Numbered from the stretch's first letter, positions 34,232 through 46,965 are shown. The stretch is DNA of 64,000 nt from Ditylenchus dipsaci (GCA_004194705.1 SADC01001204.1:2666001-2730000), one strand, 5' to 3'. Made by a program: numbers and translations. The notes: generated from the letters alone by a model not told the origin.

Positions 34232-36712
34232 CTATTCATAATTTTTTCTTATAACTTCGAAGCTTGAAATCATCCTACCCAAAAGAGCTGTTTTGATGCC
34301 CTCATCAGGCACTAAAGCATAGTGATTCAGTATAATCATAAATGAAAACAGCATTTCTGAGGCATATTGATAATGGAACATTTTTTTGACTAGCTCCAAA
34401 GTATAAGGATTTTTCACGCCGAATTTTTTGCAGCCAGCACTGAACTCTTAAAGTAGAGCTCAATCCATCCTTCCAAACATCTTAGTTTAACAGAAGCATT
34501 CACACCAATTAAAATGCATCTTAACACATCAATTAGGCCAGTGCTAGGGTGAGCAAACTGCCAATCTAACAGGGCATAAACTTCTGAGCCTATCTCTTTG
34601 GTGTTTTCATCTTGAAAAGAGAAAATAATGTTGTTAGCCCAGAAATCACCATGACAAAGCACTGCTGGAGTGTTGAAATGTTTGTGGACCTCGTAGATCA
34701 TGATTTCGTTTTGACTGACAACTTTGAGAAGAGCTTCTTTGTTCCGTTTGAAATAATCGACAGGAAGCTTGAGAAGATTTTCCATCACCGAATTTTTGGT
34801 CTGACCATCCTTAAATGTTGAAGGTTCAATTTGTTCGAAAATGCTTTTGAGCTTAACCTCTTGATCAAGTGTGCAATTCCACTTGAGCTGCTCTAAGACT
34901 TCCTGAGAATTGGGAATCGAGAGAGAAATAGCGTGGATCTCAGCAATACATCTAATCAGCCCTTCAACCTTAATAGAAACAACAATAGTTTTGAGATATT
35001 ATTTTTAGTAACATTTGGTTTATTTGAAAGAATCTACCAAAAATGCCTTGATTTAAATTGTTTTTTTCTAACTAGCGTAAGGGAGGCGTTGTTTGGTCGA
35101 AGGAAGGTTGGAACTTTCAACTTCCAATTTATATTCATTATGACTTAGTATGAGACCCATTAAATGTATTTTTTTTGCATCTTACACTAGAAATTCTACA
35201 GTTAATCAGTGAGTCTCGTTCGGAGTCAAACATACCGTATTTCCTCTAATATAACCACGGTGGGTTTATTTTTCAAACCCCTTCTGAGGGTGGGTTTATT
35301 AGAGTCATTTTGAGATTTTTGTGGCTTCAACCAAAATCAAAAAGCGGAATCGGTAGAGCTCGTGGGAACTAAGAAAACGCAAAAAACAGCTTTGCAGAAT
35401 ATTTACTCTGTTCCGAGATACAGACACTGGAAGTTGAGGGGGTGGGTTTATTAGAGCGGGTGGTTATATTAGAGGAAATACGGTAGTCAAAAAAAAAAGT
35501 CGGACCCACCTAAGGTCCGACACTTTTTTTACCTCTATTTTTGAAAAATTTAACCGAATCTGATTCGTCAGTCTAATCAGAAACATCGCAAAGATTCCGA
35601 TTTCACCGGTCGTTTTTTTAAATGGCAACAGTTTTGCCAAAAAGACCCGCGCCGCTCGATATAACGAACGCCTTTTTTGAATAAAGGGGTTCGTTGTATA
35701 GAGCGGCGCGGGTCTTTTCGGCAAAACTCTTACCATTTACAAAAAACGACCGGTAAGTCGGAATCTTTGAGATTTTTCGCACTGGACTAGCCAAAGACAT
35801 CTGGCAAAAAATTTGAAAAATTAGGGTAAAAAAAGTGTTGGACCCAAGGTGGGAACGAACTTTTGGGGGTTCGTTTTATCGAGCGTCGACTGTATAACCA
35901 AATCAGCCAAAAATTTCTTGTAAAATTCATGAGACATATTTTTTTTATCAAATTTTATTAAATGGTTTAAATGAAAATTAATAATAGCTTCTTTACAGAA
36001 ATTTACCTGCTGCTCAGTCATTCCTTGTATTACGCTGGGTGAGCCCCTCGACCACCCAGATCTTCCATTAAAATACAGGCATTCTCCAGACCCATAGCAT
36101 TGTTTGCTTTGCATGCTGAGAAGATTTGCGCAATGTGCACTACTTTCTCAATTTTACTGCCGAAGTGTTCATAGCAAAAATTTCTTTATCGTGTCGTTCA
36201 GCCAGCTTCACAGCAAAGTCTCTCAACTATAAATTTAGACACTTTTACTTATATGACAAAATTATAGAAAATTTATACAAATTTGTCATCTGCCAAAGTG
36301 TTGACAGTGGGTATGTGGAGGGTTGTAGGAACTTTTAAAATCACTGAAAATGGCTCTTCAACATCTTGAAAATAGAACTGAATTCGGAATATGTGGGATA
36401 AAACTGAAATTTTGTATTTTTTTTCATTAAAGATGACTTTTCAAAAAATTTACATCCGATTCCAGAATTTGTTTGACATCAGCTCGAACGATTTTCTGCT
36501 TTGCTTTCAAATCTAGCCATTTTTGTCCACCAGTCTTTTCCAGATTATTTACCACATATTCCAGGTTGAAGTTCAAAGAGCAATAGGCACTTTCAAGTCG
36601 ACGCAATCACTATTTGGAAGGGAAACAGCATTTAAAGGTTTATCTGCTCTACTTTTTATGTCAATCTTTTGAATCAAAGGCTTAATGCATCTTTGGGCTC
36701 ACTTTCTGGCAT
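34232..36712 (-). CDS. CHK kinase-like protein (DUF1679-type)
   Basis: Exons on minus: 36454-36712 (tentative, starts MPESEPKDALSLL), 36279-36403 (FSVILKVPTTLHIPTVN), 36007-36226 (MEDLGGRGAHPSVIQGMTEQ), 34232-34968 (VEGLIRCIAEIHA; VLCHGDFWANNIIF; YALLDWQFAHPS; stop). The aminoglycoside-phosphotransferase/choline-kinase fold is shown by the Lys of LKVP, the Brenner motif HGDFWANN and the D of LLDWQ; catalytic positions are intact. Relatives act on small molecules; in insects some are ecdysteroid 22-kinases, while most nematode members are uncharacterised. About 448 residues if complete, usual for the family. One base must be restored at 34424-34429, 36037-36039 and 36176-36180; the first exon needs two more (36575-36577, 36676-36678) and its junction one. 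The 1-kb last intron holds two abutting MITEs. Confidence 0.87.
35233..35485. repeat. MITE family A copy
   Basis: TACCGTATTTCCTCTAATAT left, ATATTAGAGGAAATACGGTA right, CTTCTGAGGGTGGGTTTATT inside. In the CHK gene's last intron. Confidence 0.75.
35486..35892. mobile_element. MITE family B copy with one end lost
   Basis: The right end TCGAGCGTCGACTG followed by TA is intact. On the left the element starts inside its arm (GTCGGACCCACCTAAGGTCC) directly after the family A copy, so its outermost ~40 bp are missing. Confidence 0.65.
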
Positions 36713-37837
36713 TCTGATGCAGCGACAAACTATCTAAAAACCAAAATTAAATAATATTTTTTTTCGGTGCTTGCATCCGATCACAACGTTTTCAGGATTT
36801 TCATATTCTTTTTACTGGTTTCTTTTAAAACTGTTATTTGTTTCGTTTTTCATGTTTTTAAAAACTATTTCTAGAGATGGCTGTTAATACGTGTGACATA
36901 AAATTTTGTTCGTCGATAAAAATGCAGTGGTCGTAATATACTTTCTAACCGGATCTCCTGTAATTTCATTCACGGGAAGTAATTTTTCAACCGCCAAAAG
37001 TGGGAAAATTATGAATTCAATCTTGAGACTTTTGGGCGTTTAAAGACCATGGCCACACGTTCTAAACTGTTCCCTTCTAAACTGTCTAAGTCCTTAAAGT
37101 TGAGGGGTGAAGTAACTAAAGGAGGGGGCTGAGAAGTTATAGAAAATACAGTGCGTATGGTCTCAAATTGGAAGACTGTGTTTTACATGGTGCTTTCTAA
37201 ATGAAAGTTTTATGAGTTTCCAAGTTTTTTGATCAGGGTCAGACCTTAACAGAAAAAGTGCCTGTTTTTCAACTGGCCAACATTATAAATCAAAATTACA
37301 TAAAAATTACAGTTAACTTTTATTAGAAAAATTGATAAACGTATATAGCACCAATTTTATAAATATTTCTGAAGAGCGATTCAACTGACAAAATTAAGAG
37401 AGACTAATGAATGAATTGTATCTGTTTCTTGGACTTTAAGATAGAAAAAAGACGGAACTATGGCGTTTCAAAGTTTAGGAAGTATCAAAAAAACAAAGAC
37501 TCAAGTGCTGTTTACTGCCAACGAACGTTCTGCGCAGCCAGCTAATACTGCTTAGCTAATCTTCTTCGTATCAAAATCAAAAGGTAAATAAATATTTAAG
37601 ATTTATTTTAAAAAATTCTCTAAAATCTAATTACTGTTGACTACATTCAATATTTTTTAGAGCTTTTTGTTGAAAAAGTTTTTTATCTTACTTATTTGAA
37701 ATAATTCAAAATATGTCAAACAGAATAAATGTCTGTAAAGGCGGCTCTATATGTGTTCAGAGGTAAACCCCAAAACATGCTTTGGTCGCCCCTGATGTTG
37801 GTTTTTGCAAAAAAACTATTAGGAACTATTCATAAAC

Positions 37838-38035
37838 ACAGGGCTTCGAATGAAAATTTCGAAAAAATGACATTTGGGTAAAAAAAGGACATTTTGATTG
37901 TTTTTGAAGTAAAAGGGTCATTTTATCCAGTGCTTAATGCCATTTTGAAGCGAAAAAAAAGATTTTGACTAAATTTTCAAAAATGAGAAAGATTCGGGGT
38001 GCCAAAAAAGGACAAATCTTTTTGATAAACATAGC
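37838..38035. repeat. Dispersed repeat F, copy 2
   Basis: AGGGCTTCGAATGAAAATTT, AGGACATTTTGATTGTTTTT and GGGTGCCAAAAAAGGACAAA match the copy at 6185-6405 in the same orientation. Confidence 0.6.
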
Positions 38036-38089
38036 CTTGATAAACACGTCAAACCATTGTCAAGCAGAAAAATTTTTCGGTGGAAAATA

Positions 38090-38330
38090 ACAAAAAAAAA
38101 TTGCTTTGGTCCCAAGCTGATTTAGGCTTAGGCAATGCTAGGATGCGGGATTTTTAAGCTACAAAAAGCATCTTTGAGTCTGTTCCATCATACGCTGGCT
38201 ACCCTTGCCTAAGTCTGAAGCCTAAAAAAATAACAATATTTTGAAAAAAAAATGTGACAGAAACAACAGAGGGACCAAGCCCTTTTTAAAAATTTACAAA
38301 AAACAACAGAGATGACCAAGGCATACTTTT
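38090..38330. repeat. Foldback repeat family G
   Basis: TTGCTTTGGTCCCAAGCTGA left; two successive right-end-like blocks (ACAACAGAGGGACCAAGCC and ACAACAGAGATGACCAAGGC). Confidence 0.55.
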
Positions 38331-39754
38331 TTTCGGCTGTACCGTCGAACACATATAGAGCCAAAAGCTAAACAAACGAAATTTTCAAGAAAAAAAGTTA
38401 CTTCACTTCTAGAAGTAGTTTGCCCAACTTACACTGGTTATAAAAGTGTTATTTGGCTCATATAAAATACAAAAATGGAAACTTGATAGCTTAGCACATA
38501 AAACTTAATAGTGACAACACTTATTGCCTCATAAAAAGTGACAATAAAAGTAATTTAGCGAGATAATGATGAAGCTAATTAAGGTCGCCCTTAAAAAGCC
38601 GCACAATTTTTTATTTTTGTACTTAAAGTTGTACACAAAAAAATTATGCACATCAAAAAAGGGTATGATTTGAAATAAATGAAGCTTTCAAAAAAAATTT
38701 TTAAAGAAATAAAGAATTACGAAATTTTATTCACTTCTTTAACAACGTGTTTGTTGATAATGCGTAACAATGAAATCTCTATGCAATCTTTCAAACAGAT
38801 CTCCCAAAAAAATTCATACTACAGGGTGAAGCAAATTTTGCTGCCTTTTATTTTGGCCATAATTTCTGCTAAGGAGATCTTTTTTGCCATATTTTTTCGA
38901 ATGCTAGTTACGTGATTGGTAAAAACTCTGCTGATCAAAATTTTGGAAGTCATCTATAGTTGTTGCACAATTTGACAGTATGTTCTTAGGAAAAATCACC
39001 TGAGGAGGGAATTTTTGAAGATTTCAAAAATTAAAATTCTTTTTTTTTTCCAATTTTTTTTCTGTTCTTGGTTTGAGCCCTTTGACTCATTGTACCAGAT
39101 AACTTATCCGATTACTTTTCACAAGGTGTGGGCGTGTGTTCGTCTGAAGACATTGCTCTTTGAGGTCATGAAATCGAAATTTCGGATCATTTTTAGAAAA
39201 TTGTCAGAAGTTTGAAAAAAAATTTTGAATTTTGAAATTTGCAAAAATGGCCTTACTTCGTCGTTTCAAAGATTTTTTTCCGAAGACCCTGTTTTCTAAA
39301 AGTTATTGATGATTTGAAATTTTTTTAAAAACGGCAAGGTATCTTCAGCCGGCTAACCTCAGCGGCCTACTTTGAACTCAGCCATTGGCCGGTGGAGGCC
39401 CGCGGTTGAGTAAAATTCGGTGCCGGCTGAGGCTGAATTTTTTTTCTCGGAAATCAGCCGGCTGAGGCAGTCTTCGTGTACATCACCTTGCTCGTAACTA
39501 GCATTTAATAAATAGCAAAATGATATCTTCAGCTAAACTATTTCATAAAAGCACTAAAAAATTTCGCCACTCCATATTTAATTCTGTTTCCTAATTTGCT
39601 TGACATAAGCAAAAAAATTTACAGGGGGAGTTTTTTAAATTAAGAGTCAAAATTAAATAACTCTCGTACAAAATTCATATTGCCAAATTCACAATATATA
39701 AAAAGAATTTTACATATTTTTTTATATGGAATTTAATATGGAGTTGTTTGAAAA

Positions 39755-39862
39755 GACACCAGCGAATATAAAAGTAGTATTAATGTTGGAGGTGTCTTCA
39801 ACAATTTACTTTTCTTATTCTGTGAAATGCTTAAGTTGTTTAAAAAACATGACATCGAGATA
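39755..39862 (+). pseudogene. Possible coding relic, unidentified
   Basis: A short frame reads DTSEYKSSINVGGVFNNLLF and then CEMLKLFKKHDIEIIT before a GT. A stop lies immediately upstream. Composition looks protein-like, but there is no neighbour exon and no family recognised. Confidence 0.2.
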
Positions 39863-40187
39863 ATTACAGGTTTTTAATTATTTTGATGGAAAAAGACAAA
39901 ATTAAAAAATCTATATAATTTAACTTTTTGTTAATCCTTTTTGATATTTCGAATAAATAGGCCCTTTTCAAAGGAGCCTGTCTCTTCCTTATCATGGCTT
40001 TTTAAATGGGTGCGGGACCACATAGATTCTGTCAATTTATGTGTTAGAAATTTTTTTGCTTGTGTTAAAATCGGTAAGAAAATATATTTGTTCAGAACTT
40101 AGAATTGTTTACTGGTCATACCCAACATTGCATGATCGGACAATTTACCCAACTTTGCTGCTCCACAATTATAACTAGTATGTGACA

Positions 40188-40349
40188 TACCGTATTTTCT
40201 CTATTAACGCACCCGGGTTCATTATTTTTCAACCCTTCGAAAATATTGAAATTGTGTGTCATAAAATGGCCCTAACTCTGAAATCCTAGCGAAAAAATCG
40301 AGGGGGGTTCATTATTAGAGAGGGGTTCTTTAATAGAGAAAAAACGGTA
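40188..40349. repeat. MITE family A copy
   Basis: TACCGTATTTTCTCTATTAA and complement TTAATAGAGAAAAAACGGTA, with TTCATTATTTTTCAACCC inside. Confidence 0.65.
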
Positions 40350-41644
40350 TATAAAATAGAACAAAACGTTTAAAAATAATTTGCAAATATTTTCACAAAA
40401 TTTTCATGTGGTTCTGCGCAGATTCAAACCTTTAAAATTGTCATGATGAGGAAGAGACGGGGTTCTTTAACTCTCTTTTGCCGGTTGGCCATATTTTGGC
40501 CAGTTTGAAAACTTATCCAAAATACGACTAATTGTTTACGTTCAGACATAATTTTTTCTTAAAAAAATAGAAAAAAAGTTGGCAGACATTTGAGTGATAA
40601 AAAGATTCAACAGAAAACAAACAAAAAATTGCTAAAATTTGAACCAAAATTTGTCTTTTTGGCCGTTTTCTATAACACGATTTTGTAACTTTCATTGGTT
40701 GAACAAACCCAAAACACTATTTACACAATGCTTTTTACTTATGCAATATGAAAGCACTATTCATGCAGCTAACAATGCATTTTTACTTGCAAGTATAGAA
40801 ATATAAAAGTTGTATCTTTGAAGCAATCATAATCGTGGCCATATTTTGGCTAACCGGCCCGAAGCTGTATTTTTCAAAAACCTATGTAATACACTTATTT
40901 ATCTATCTATTGGTCGCTTTTTCCTCACTCTTTTTATTCACTCTTTTCTGTTCACTCTGTCATTATTTAAAAAAAACAAAAATGAATGCAAAAATTTATT
41001 CAGCCATAGTAGAAAATGGGTATCGACGTTAGGTACCTTTCTTCCCATTTTGGAACTACCCTGTGTTTTAACTACTTAGGCCTTAGGCTCAGGGATAGGC
41101 CAGCGTATGTTAGGACGGACTAATGACCGTTTAATAGAGAATACAGTAACTGTGAAAAAATTCGCGCAATTGGGTGTTGGGTATTTGGGTATTTAGCGTG
41201 TTCGACACTGTCGCTATGATTCACAACACTCGTTCAAAAAATTGAAGAAAAAAATTATAAAAAACAACAGGAGAGACCAAGGCAATTATTGAATGAAAAT
41301 ATTCGCTAAAACGTATGAGAGATGTCGTAGTTTGACTGTATAATTATATAGAGGTGTTATTGTACAGAGGGTGTAGTTTGCCTGCAACAAACCAACCAAG
41401 CCGCTCTCGGATGCCGTTGTATAGAAGTGCGACAGTACTCATTCTCCTTCAATTCATAGTTATCAAGTCTGGGTGTCCGGTAAGAAGTCTCGAAATTGCA
41501 CGTAGCACTGTCGAACCTTCCTTAGAAATTATGTCTTCCGCTCCACCGTTCAGATATTTCAAAAAAAACTCAAAAAAATGAAAAAAAGCAGGGGCTACCA
41601 AGCCACAAATTTTTAGGGGTTGAACTCCATATATTTCCAAATAT

Positions 41645-41650
41645 TTTATT
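41645..41650 (-). terminator. Poly(A) signal of the SEC14-like gene
   Basis: AATAAA on minus, 23 nt past the stop codon at 41673-41675. Confidence 0.6.
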
Positions 41651-41672
41651 CAACAAATTTTTTTCAACAAAA

Positions 41673-44600
41673 TTATTTATACAACATAAACCTATACTCC
41701 ACTTTTTTATTCCAAAATTTTCCATGAAGGTTTTCCAAGCACATTCTATACACACCAGGTTTTGCTACGAGTAACTAAAAAATCAAAGTTTTTTTTAAAC
41801 CGGTGTGTCTTTAACTTCTTACCTTTCGACACTCTGGCACGTGTTCAGTAAGTAGACGAAACTTGGGCCAGATTATATCTTTATTTGATTGTGATAATTT
41901 ATTTGTTTGAGTGTCACTGTCAAGATCTAGCCGCAAATGTAAAAATCCAGGTCTCCACTTTCGCATCTCCACCACCATCGCAGCTCTTTTTGTTCATTTC
42001 TTCTACAAAAATAATGACCAGATTTTGTTTTATTAATTTTTCTGGCTTTTTTGCTTAAAAGGCGCATACAAGCGCGTTACATCCGCAATTCCAAAATGTG
42101 AAGGAATCAGTGTAATACTAAAGACAAAAATAATTTGAATACAATTTTTTCATTATATATATTTTCAGATACAGAATTAAAAGGTCTCTTATGGCCACCT
42201 TCTTAACATTTTAAAATATCGATGTAATGTGCGGCTCACAATGAATGTAGGAAGCTGGATGTCAAGTTCATTGAAGTCGTAAAAATCCAAGTGCCCACCC
42301 CTCCCAAGAGTATTTTTCTCTAAGCCTACCTTTTTCGGTTCCCTTAATTTTTTTCACCCCAATCCATTGCTATGTGGAGTGTGCTTATCTATTGTCGGTA
42401 CAAAAGGGTGAAATATGAAAAAAGTTGGCTTAGAGAAAAATACTCTTTGGGGGGGGGGGTGGTCACTTGGGCTGCTGTTCTTTAAAATGCAGTAGCTCAA
42501 CGAGTTTTCGACATTTTTACGTTCACCTATTTTCATTGTTTTTATATAAAAAATATATTAATATAGTTATACAATGAAAATAAAAAAATACGAATAAGAC
42601 TACCGACTTCGCATCTCTGAATTCGACACCCGATTTTATATATTCATTGTGTACATTTCTACAAAAATCGAAAAGTTGAGCAATTTTTTGCAGAAAGACA
42701 GGTTTTTCGGATACACACTTTTTAGAATAAAGAAATTTTTAGGTTTACCTTCAACTATAAGATCGACTGTAACAAATTTCTTAGGTCCAATAGTTATCTT
42801 TGTTGTTTTGCTTGGATCGTAGAAAGGATCTGTAGCTAGGTCATAATACATAGATGCGGGCACTTTGCCACCCATTCGAATATCTCCATATTCATCAATT
42901 GAGTGTTTACTGCCTCCCCAATGACTGTAAAGTAGGTCTTCTCCAATATTTTGCTAAAAATAAAACTTTAAATTTTTTTTTTGCATATACGCTTACTTGT
43001 AGCTGTATTTTCCAATCAGCACCGAGAAAGTGGATTTTTTGTTGAGTTTGTTTAGCCAAAACTGGTTGAATAGCTGACCATAAAAGTTGAAGAAAGCTCG
43101 GAGATCTAATGATAAACACTTTTTTTAATACATCTGGAAAGAGATCCTAAAATTTGATTTTCAGATTGTTATTGATGTGATTTTTATAGGTAAGTAATAT
43201 TATCCAAGCACCCTTTCAAATTCCTGGCTAAAATGAACCTGAGCCCCTGCAGTCGAGTCAGCATGGAAGACCAAGGCAATTTTTTATGAAAAATTGCCTT
43301 GATCTTCCGAGATGATTGACTGATGAGGAGGGCTCAGGTTTAAGTGCTCCGAATCCCTCCCTCATCGAGTTCCTCACTTTTGTTTATTATAAATTACAGT
43401 AGTTTAGTCCGAAAAATGGATTCTGGTTTGGTGATCGTTAACATCAATATTTTTTCACAGCAAATAACTTACCAACCTATCAAAAAAGATTCGGTTTAAT
43501 AAAAAAATGTATGAAAGCTTGTATAAATCTGTAAAAACTAAAGACTAAATAAAAACTCTAAAATTTTTTAGCAAAGTTGTCTGAAACTTGAAGAAAAAAC
43601 TGTGGTTCATCACAAAATCAACTGGAAATATTAGGAAAGCTTGCAAAAAGTTGCCGGCCCATAGGCGTACACAGGATTGCAAAATTTTTGCTGACAGTAG
43701 GGACTAAAAGGGCTAAAAAGGCTGAACAAATTCTGACGGAGGGGGCTAAAGCACGTCTAGCCCCACTTCGGAATGCCAGTCCGGCACCTAATTAGGGTTG
43801 AATCTTAGAAGTGCTAGGTCATCGATATTTAATTGTACCTGTAATTGGGCTAGCAATGTTGTTATTAGCTTGATAAAGCCAAAGTCTAGTTTTTCTATAG
43901 ATAATCCTTCCAGATCAATGATCAGAACAGTGCCGAGCATTTTGCTTGATTTCTTCTCTCCTTGCCTAATCAGTTCCATAACGCCTTCGCTCTCAGCAAT
44001 GCGCATTAAAAATAAGTCGGAGATCATTGTGCTCTTTAAAAGACCATGTCCATCCAGTTGGCCTACCACTTGAAGAGAGACAATATTGCCTTCCTTGTCA
44101 AAGCCAATCATAGAGCCTGAAAAACGTTTTTAAAAAGATACTCAAAACTTTTAATTAAATTTTTAGCTTGTCAGTTTAGTCTGAAAAATATTAATTTGAG
44201 GTTCACCAACTCTCGGCAATATACTAGCAGAAGACATTTTTTTCGCCCTGGTCCCCCCTGTTGATTTTTCTGTGCATTTTTAGGCACTCATTTGATATTT
44301 CAGTCACTGTTATAAAAAACTTAAAAAAGAAGGACAAGAGAAGGATAGTTTTTTTACTTGGCCTCCTTGTTGTTTTTCGTGATTTTCTAGACTTCGGCTT
44401 AGGCAAAGGTTTTGAATGATAGATTTTTGAAATTTTGATTTTATCCGACTTGTAATTTCACACATAAGATGTAAATTGGAAAATCCTTTTAAGCAAATTT
44501 TTATTTTGACTGATTTTTATTAAAAACTCTCATCTCTTTTTGAAAAGCAAAAACACCATCATGTAGCCCTGCGGCTTCCCTTCCTCACGAAGTATCAGGG

Positions 44601-45601
44601 GTTTCAAGAGCGTCGCAAAATGTAGCAAAAAAATGTGAAAGTATGAACCAAATTATTTTCCTGACTTGGTTTATACTTGTACCTTCTTGTACTACGTTTT
44701 GCAAACATGATGCAACAACAGATGCCTCATCGGAGACTAGAATCGCAGGGCTATATTATGGTGTTACTACTTTGAAAAAAGATAAAATTTTTTAATAAAT
44801 TAGTCAAAATAAAAGTTTGTCCTCAAAAACCCATAAACACCAAGTGCCGCCCCCTCCAAAGAGTATTTTTCTCTAAGCCTACCTTTTTTGGTTCCGTTGA
44901 TTTTTTTCACCCCAATCTATTGCAATGTGGAGTGTGCTGGTCTTTAATTGCGAAGCGGCCAAATACCATTGGTATTATTGGTGCAAAAGGTGTGAAATAG
45001 GTGAAAATGAAAAAAACTTGGCTCAGAGAAAAATATTCTTTGGATGGGAGCCGGGCACTTGAGTTGCTGTCCAAAAAAGCATGACCCTATTTATTCTAAT
45101 AGAAAGCCATGGCTTTTCATTTTTCAACCTTTCGAGTTTTCTCGGCTTCATGTCGAATAGTTTACCCCTCTATTTTGGGCTTAAGAAGTGGCCTTCTATC
45201 AGAGACCGGCATTCTAATAAAAGGAAAATCAACCTGGCATATATAATGACAACTTTGTACATTGGTCACAGTAAGTTGTGATTTTTTCAATAGTTGAAAA
45301 GTCTTGCTTTGTAAGCCCAGGCAATTAATTGTAGTCAAGGCAGTTTGCAGCTTTTCAATGATCACATCTTAATTTTTTTTCAACATTGTTTTTTATACGT
45401 TCAAAACAAATATGTATGAGTTCTACTTACCAATATTTCTTCCCATCCAATGAGCCAACGAAGTAAACTTGCATTGTCATCGTAGGCTGGCACTAACTGC
45501 AATTCTTTTTTTAAGACGTTTCTCACCTTTTCAATAAGTAATAAGTCCTCCTTTGCGATTGAAATAGGATGTGAAATATTTTCATTGCTATCATTAGCCA
45601 T
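41673..45601 (-). CDS. SEC14-like protein: CRAL-TRIO_N, CRAL-TRIO, GOLD
   Basis: Exons on minus: 45431-45601 (Met, LLRWLIGWEEIL), 45234-45368, 43839-44116, 42997-43146, 42749-42953, 41823-42002, 41673-41774; about 408 residues, close to animal SEC14L proteins. The N-terminal helices are followed by the lipid-binding CRAL-TRIO core (MIGFDKEGNIVSLQ; TVLIIDLEGLSIEKL; DLFPDVLKKVFIIRSPSF; LLYSHWGGSK) and a C-terminal GOLD domain (ELRWWWRCESGDLDF; LLVAKPGVYRMCLEN). Expected to be a cytosolic phosphoinositide/lipid-transfer or vesicle-traffic factor; the ligand cannot be told. Phases agree from exon 2 on if one base is added at 45316-45318 (G), 41941-41945 (T) and 41987-41991 (A). The exon 1-2 junction is one base short (acceptor AAG|AT where GAT is expected). 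Confidence 0.9.
42290..42475. repeat. Foldback repeat family E
   Basis: AAGAGTATTTTTCTCTAAGC near the left and GCTTAGAGAAAAATACTCTT near the right, next to a poly-G run; the centre includes CATTGCTATGTGGAGTGTGC. In an intron of the SEC14-like gene. Other copies: 44835 and 53875. Confidence 0.65.
43235..43350. repeat. Short foldback
   Basis: CCTGAGCCCCTGCAGTCGAG left; TGACTGATGAGGAGGGCTCAGG right; centre AAGACCAAGGCAATTTTT and its complement. Confidence 0.5.
44835..45070. repeat. Foldback repeat family E
   Basis: CAAAGAGTATTTTTCTCTAA left, CAGAGAAAAATATTCTTTGG right, same centre (GCAATGTGGAGTGTGCTGG) as at 42290. Confidence 0.65.
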
Positions 45602-45916
45602 TAATAATAGTTTGTTGCTTGATACATTTATTGAGAATGATAATTCACGCTAAATATATTTTGACGAGAGGAAAACGTGTTCTTATACAAGCAAACAAAG
45701 TTTTGAAAGAAAACCACTTTTATCGCTAAGCAACCAGCAGACAATGTTTTTTGTTCCCTTTTCTCCTCTTTTTTTACAATTGCACTGCGATGATTGTACT
45801 TATAATGATGATTTTTGAGTTCTAAAAATACAGAATAAATCAACTAGGGATTAATAACACATGAAAAAAATTAAATGAACTCATAATTATTACATGTTAA
45901 AACCAATACTTGACTA

Positions 45917-46086
45917 CAGTCAAACCTCGATAAACCGGCACCCTTGATAAACCGGCACCCTGTTGACACTTGATTTGGCCAGGTACACGACACTTTAAGG
46001 AAAACGACACCCCGATAAACCGGCACCTCGATACACCGGCACCCTAAGGTCGGTCCTAGGGGTGCCGGCTTATCGAGGTTTGACTG
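45917..46086. mobile_element. Tigger-family MITE, 170 bp
   Basis: Ends CAGTCAAACCTCGATAAACC and complement, with TA on both sides. Left terminus has repeated GATAAACCGGCACCC units. The outer 16 bp equal those of the autonomous Tigger at 22770, while the inner unit differs (CCGGCACCC rather than CCGCCACCC). Confidence 0.8.
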
Positions 46087-46116
46087 TACTATCTGAAATT
46101 ATATTTAGTTGTAATA

Positions 46117-46535
46117 CAGTCTACTCTCGATCTAGTGAAGTTGCAAAAGGTTCGTTTCCGCCTAGGGTCCGACACTTTTTTACCTTTATTTTTGAAAACT
46201 TTTACCAAATCGTATCCTGCAGTCTAATTAGAAACATCGCAAGGATTCCGATTTTGCCGATCGTTTTTGTAAATGGCAATAATTTTGCCGAAAAAACACG
46301 CACCTCTCGATATAGTGTAGCCGTTTTTTGAAAATAAGGCTACACTACATTGAGAGGCGCGGGCCTTTCGGCAAAACTATTGTCATTTACAAAATCGATC
46401 AGCAAAATCGGAAACCTTGCGATTTTTCTAAACAGACTGCTGGACACGATTTGGTAAAATTTTCAAAAATGTCGGTAAAAAAGACCCTACGCGGAAACGA
46501 ACGCTTTGCACCTCCACTATATCTAGAGTAGACTG
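46117..46535. mobile_element. MITE family B copy
   Basis: CAGTCTACTCTCGATCTAGT left and complement right, TA on both sides, GGTTCGTTTCCGCCTAGGGT inside. Its two halves are almost fully complementary. Confidence 0.75.
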
Positions 46536-46659
46536 TATAGCGCCTTTTTGTTAAATTTTCGAGCGTGCAGGTACGGTGGAAAGCACCTTTTCTGTGTTTC
46601 AGAGTCTAGAACGTGTAAAACACGCAATAAAAAAGGTGAAAGCTACTTAGGTTTAAAAA

Positions 46660-46965
46660 TTCGGCTTTGGTGGCACAGGGGGTATGCGTTTGTGTTTTTG
46701 GCCAAAATCAGGTGCAGGTTCGACCCCACGTGGTGGCACGCTATGTATTTTAGCTTGTTTGACCAATGTCTAGGGTGTTTCGACTTCTTTTAGCGTCAGA
46801 TTTGGGATCAGCGACCCAAATTACTCCCAGACATTGGTCAAACAATCCAAAATAAATAGCGAGTCACCACGTGGGTCCAACTGTGGACGATTTTAGCCAA
46901 AAAAAACAAACACTTACCCACTGCGCCCCCGAGGCCGAACTTTCAAACCTAAGTAGCTTTTCCCT
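46660..46965. repeat. Inverted pair of tRNA-derived SINE-like units
   Basis: Plus unit: TTTGGTGGCACAGGGGGTAT (A-box-like) and GGTTCGACCCCACGTGGTGG (B box). Minus unit from ~46860: CACCACGTGGGTCCAACTG … CCCACTGCGCCCCCGAGG. Same design as 33520-34060. Confidence 0.6.

Larger units (their letters stand above)
36713..41672. other. Gene-poor repeat region
   Basis: No convincing gene over ~5 kb between the CHK and SEC14-like genes. It contains repeat F (37838), family G (38090 and ~41060-41290), family A (40188) and a possible coding relic at 39755. Confidence 0.4.

Noticed and set aside
38679..39215. Two open frames of 78 and 66 codons
   Set aside because: Low-complexity, T-rich composition, no domain and no neighbouring exons.
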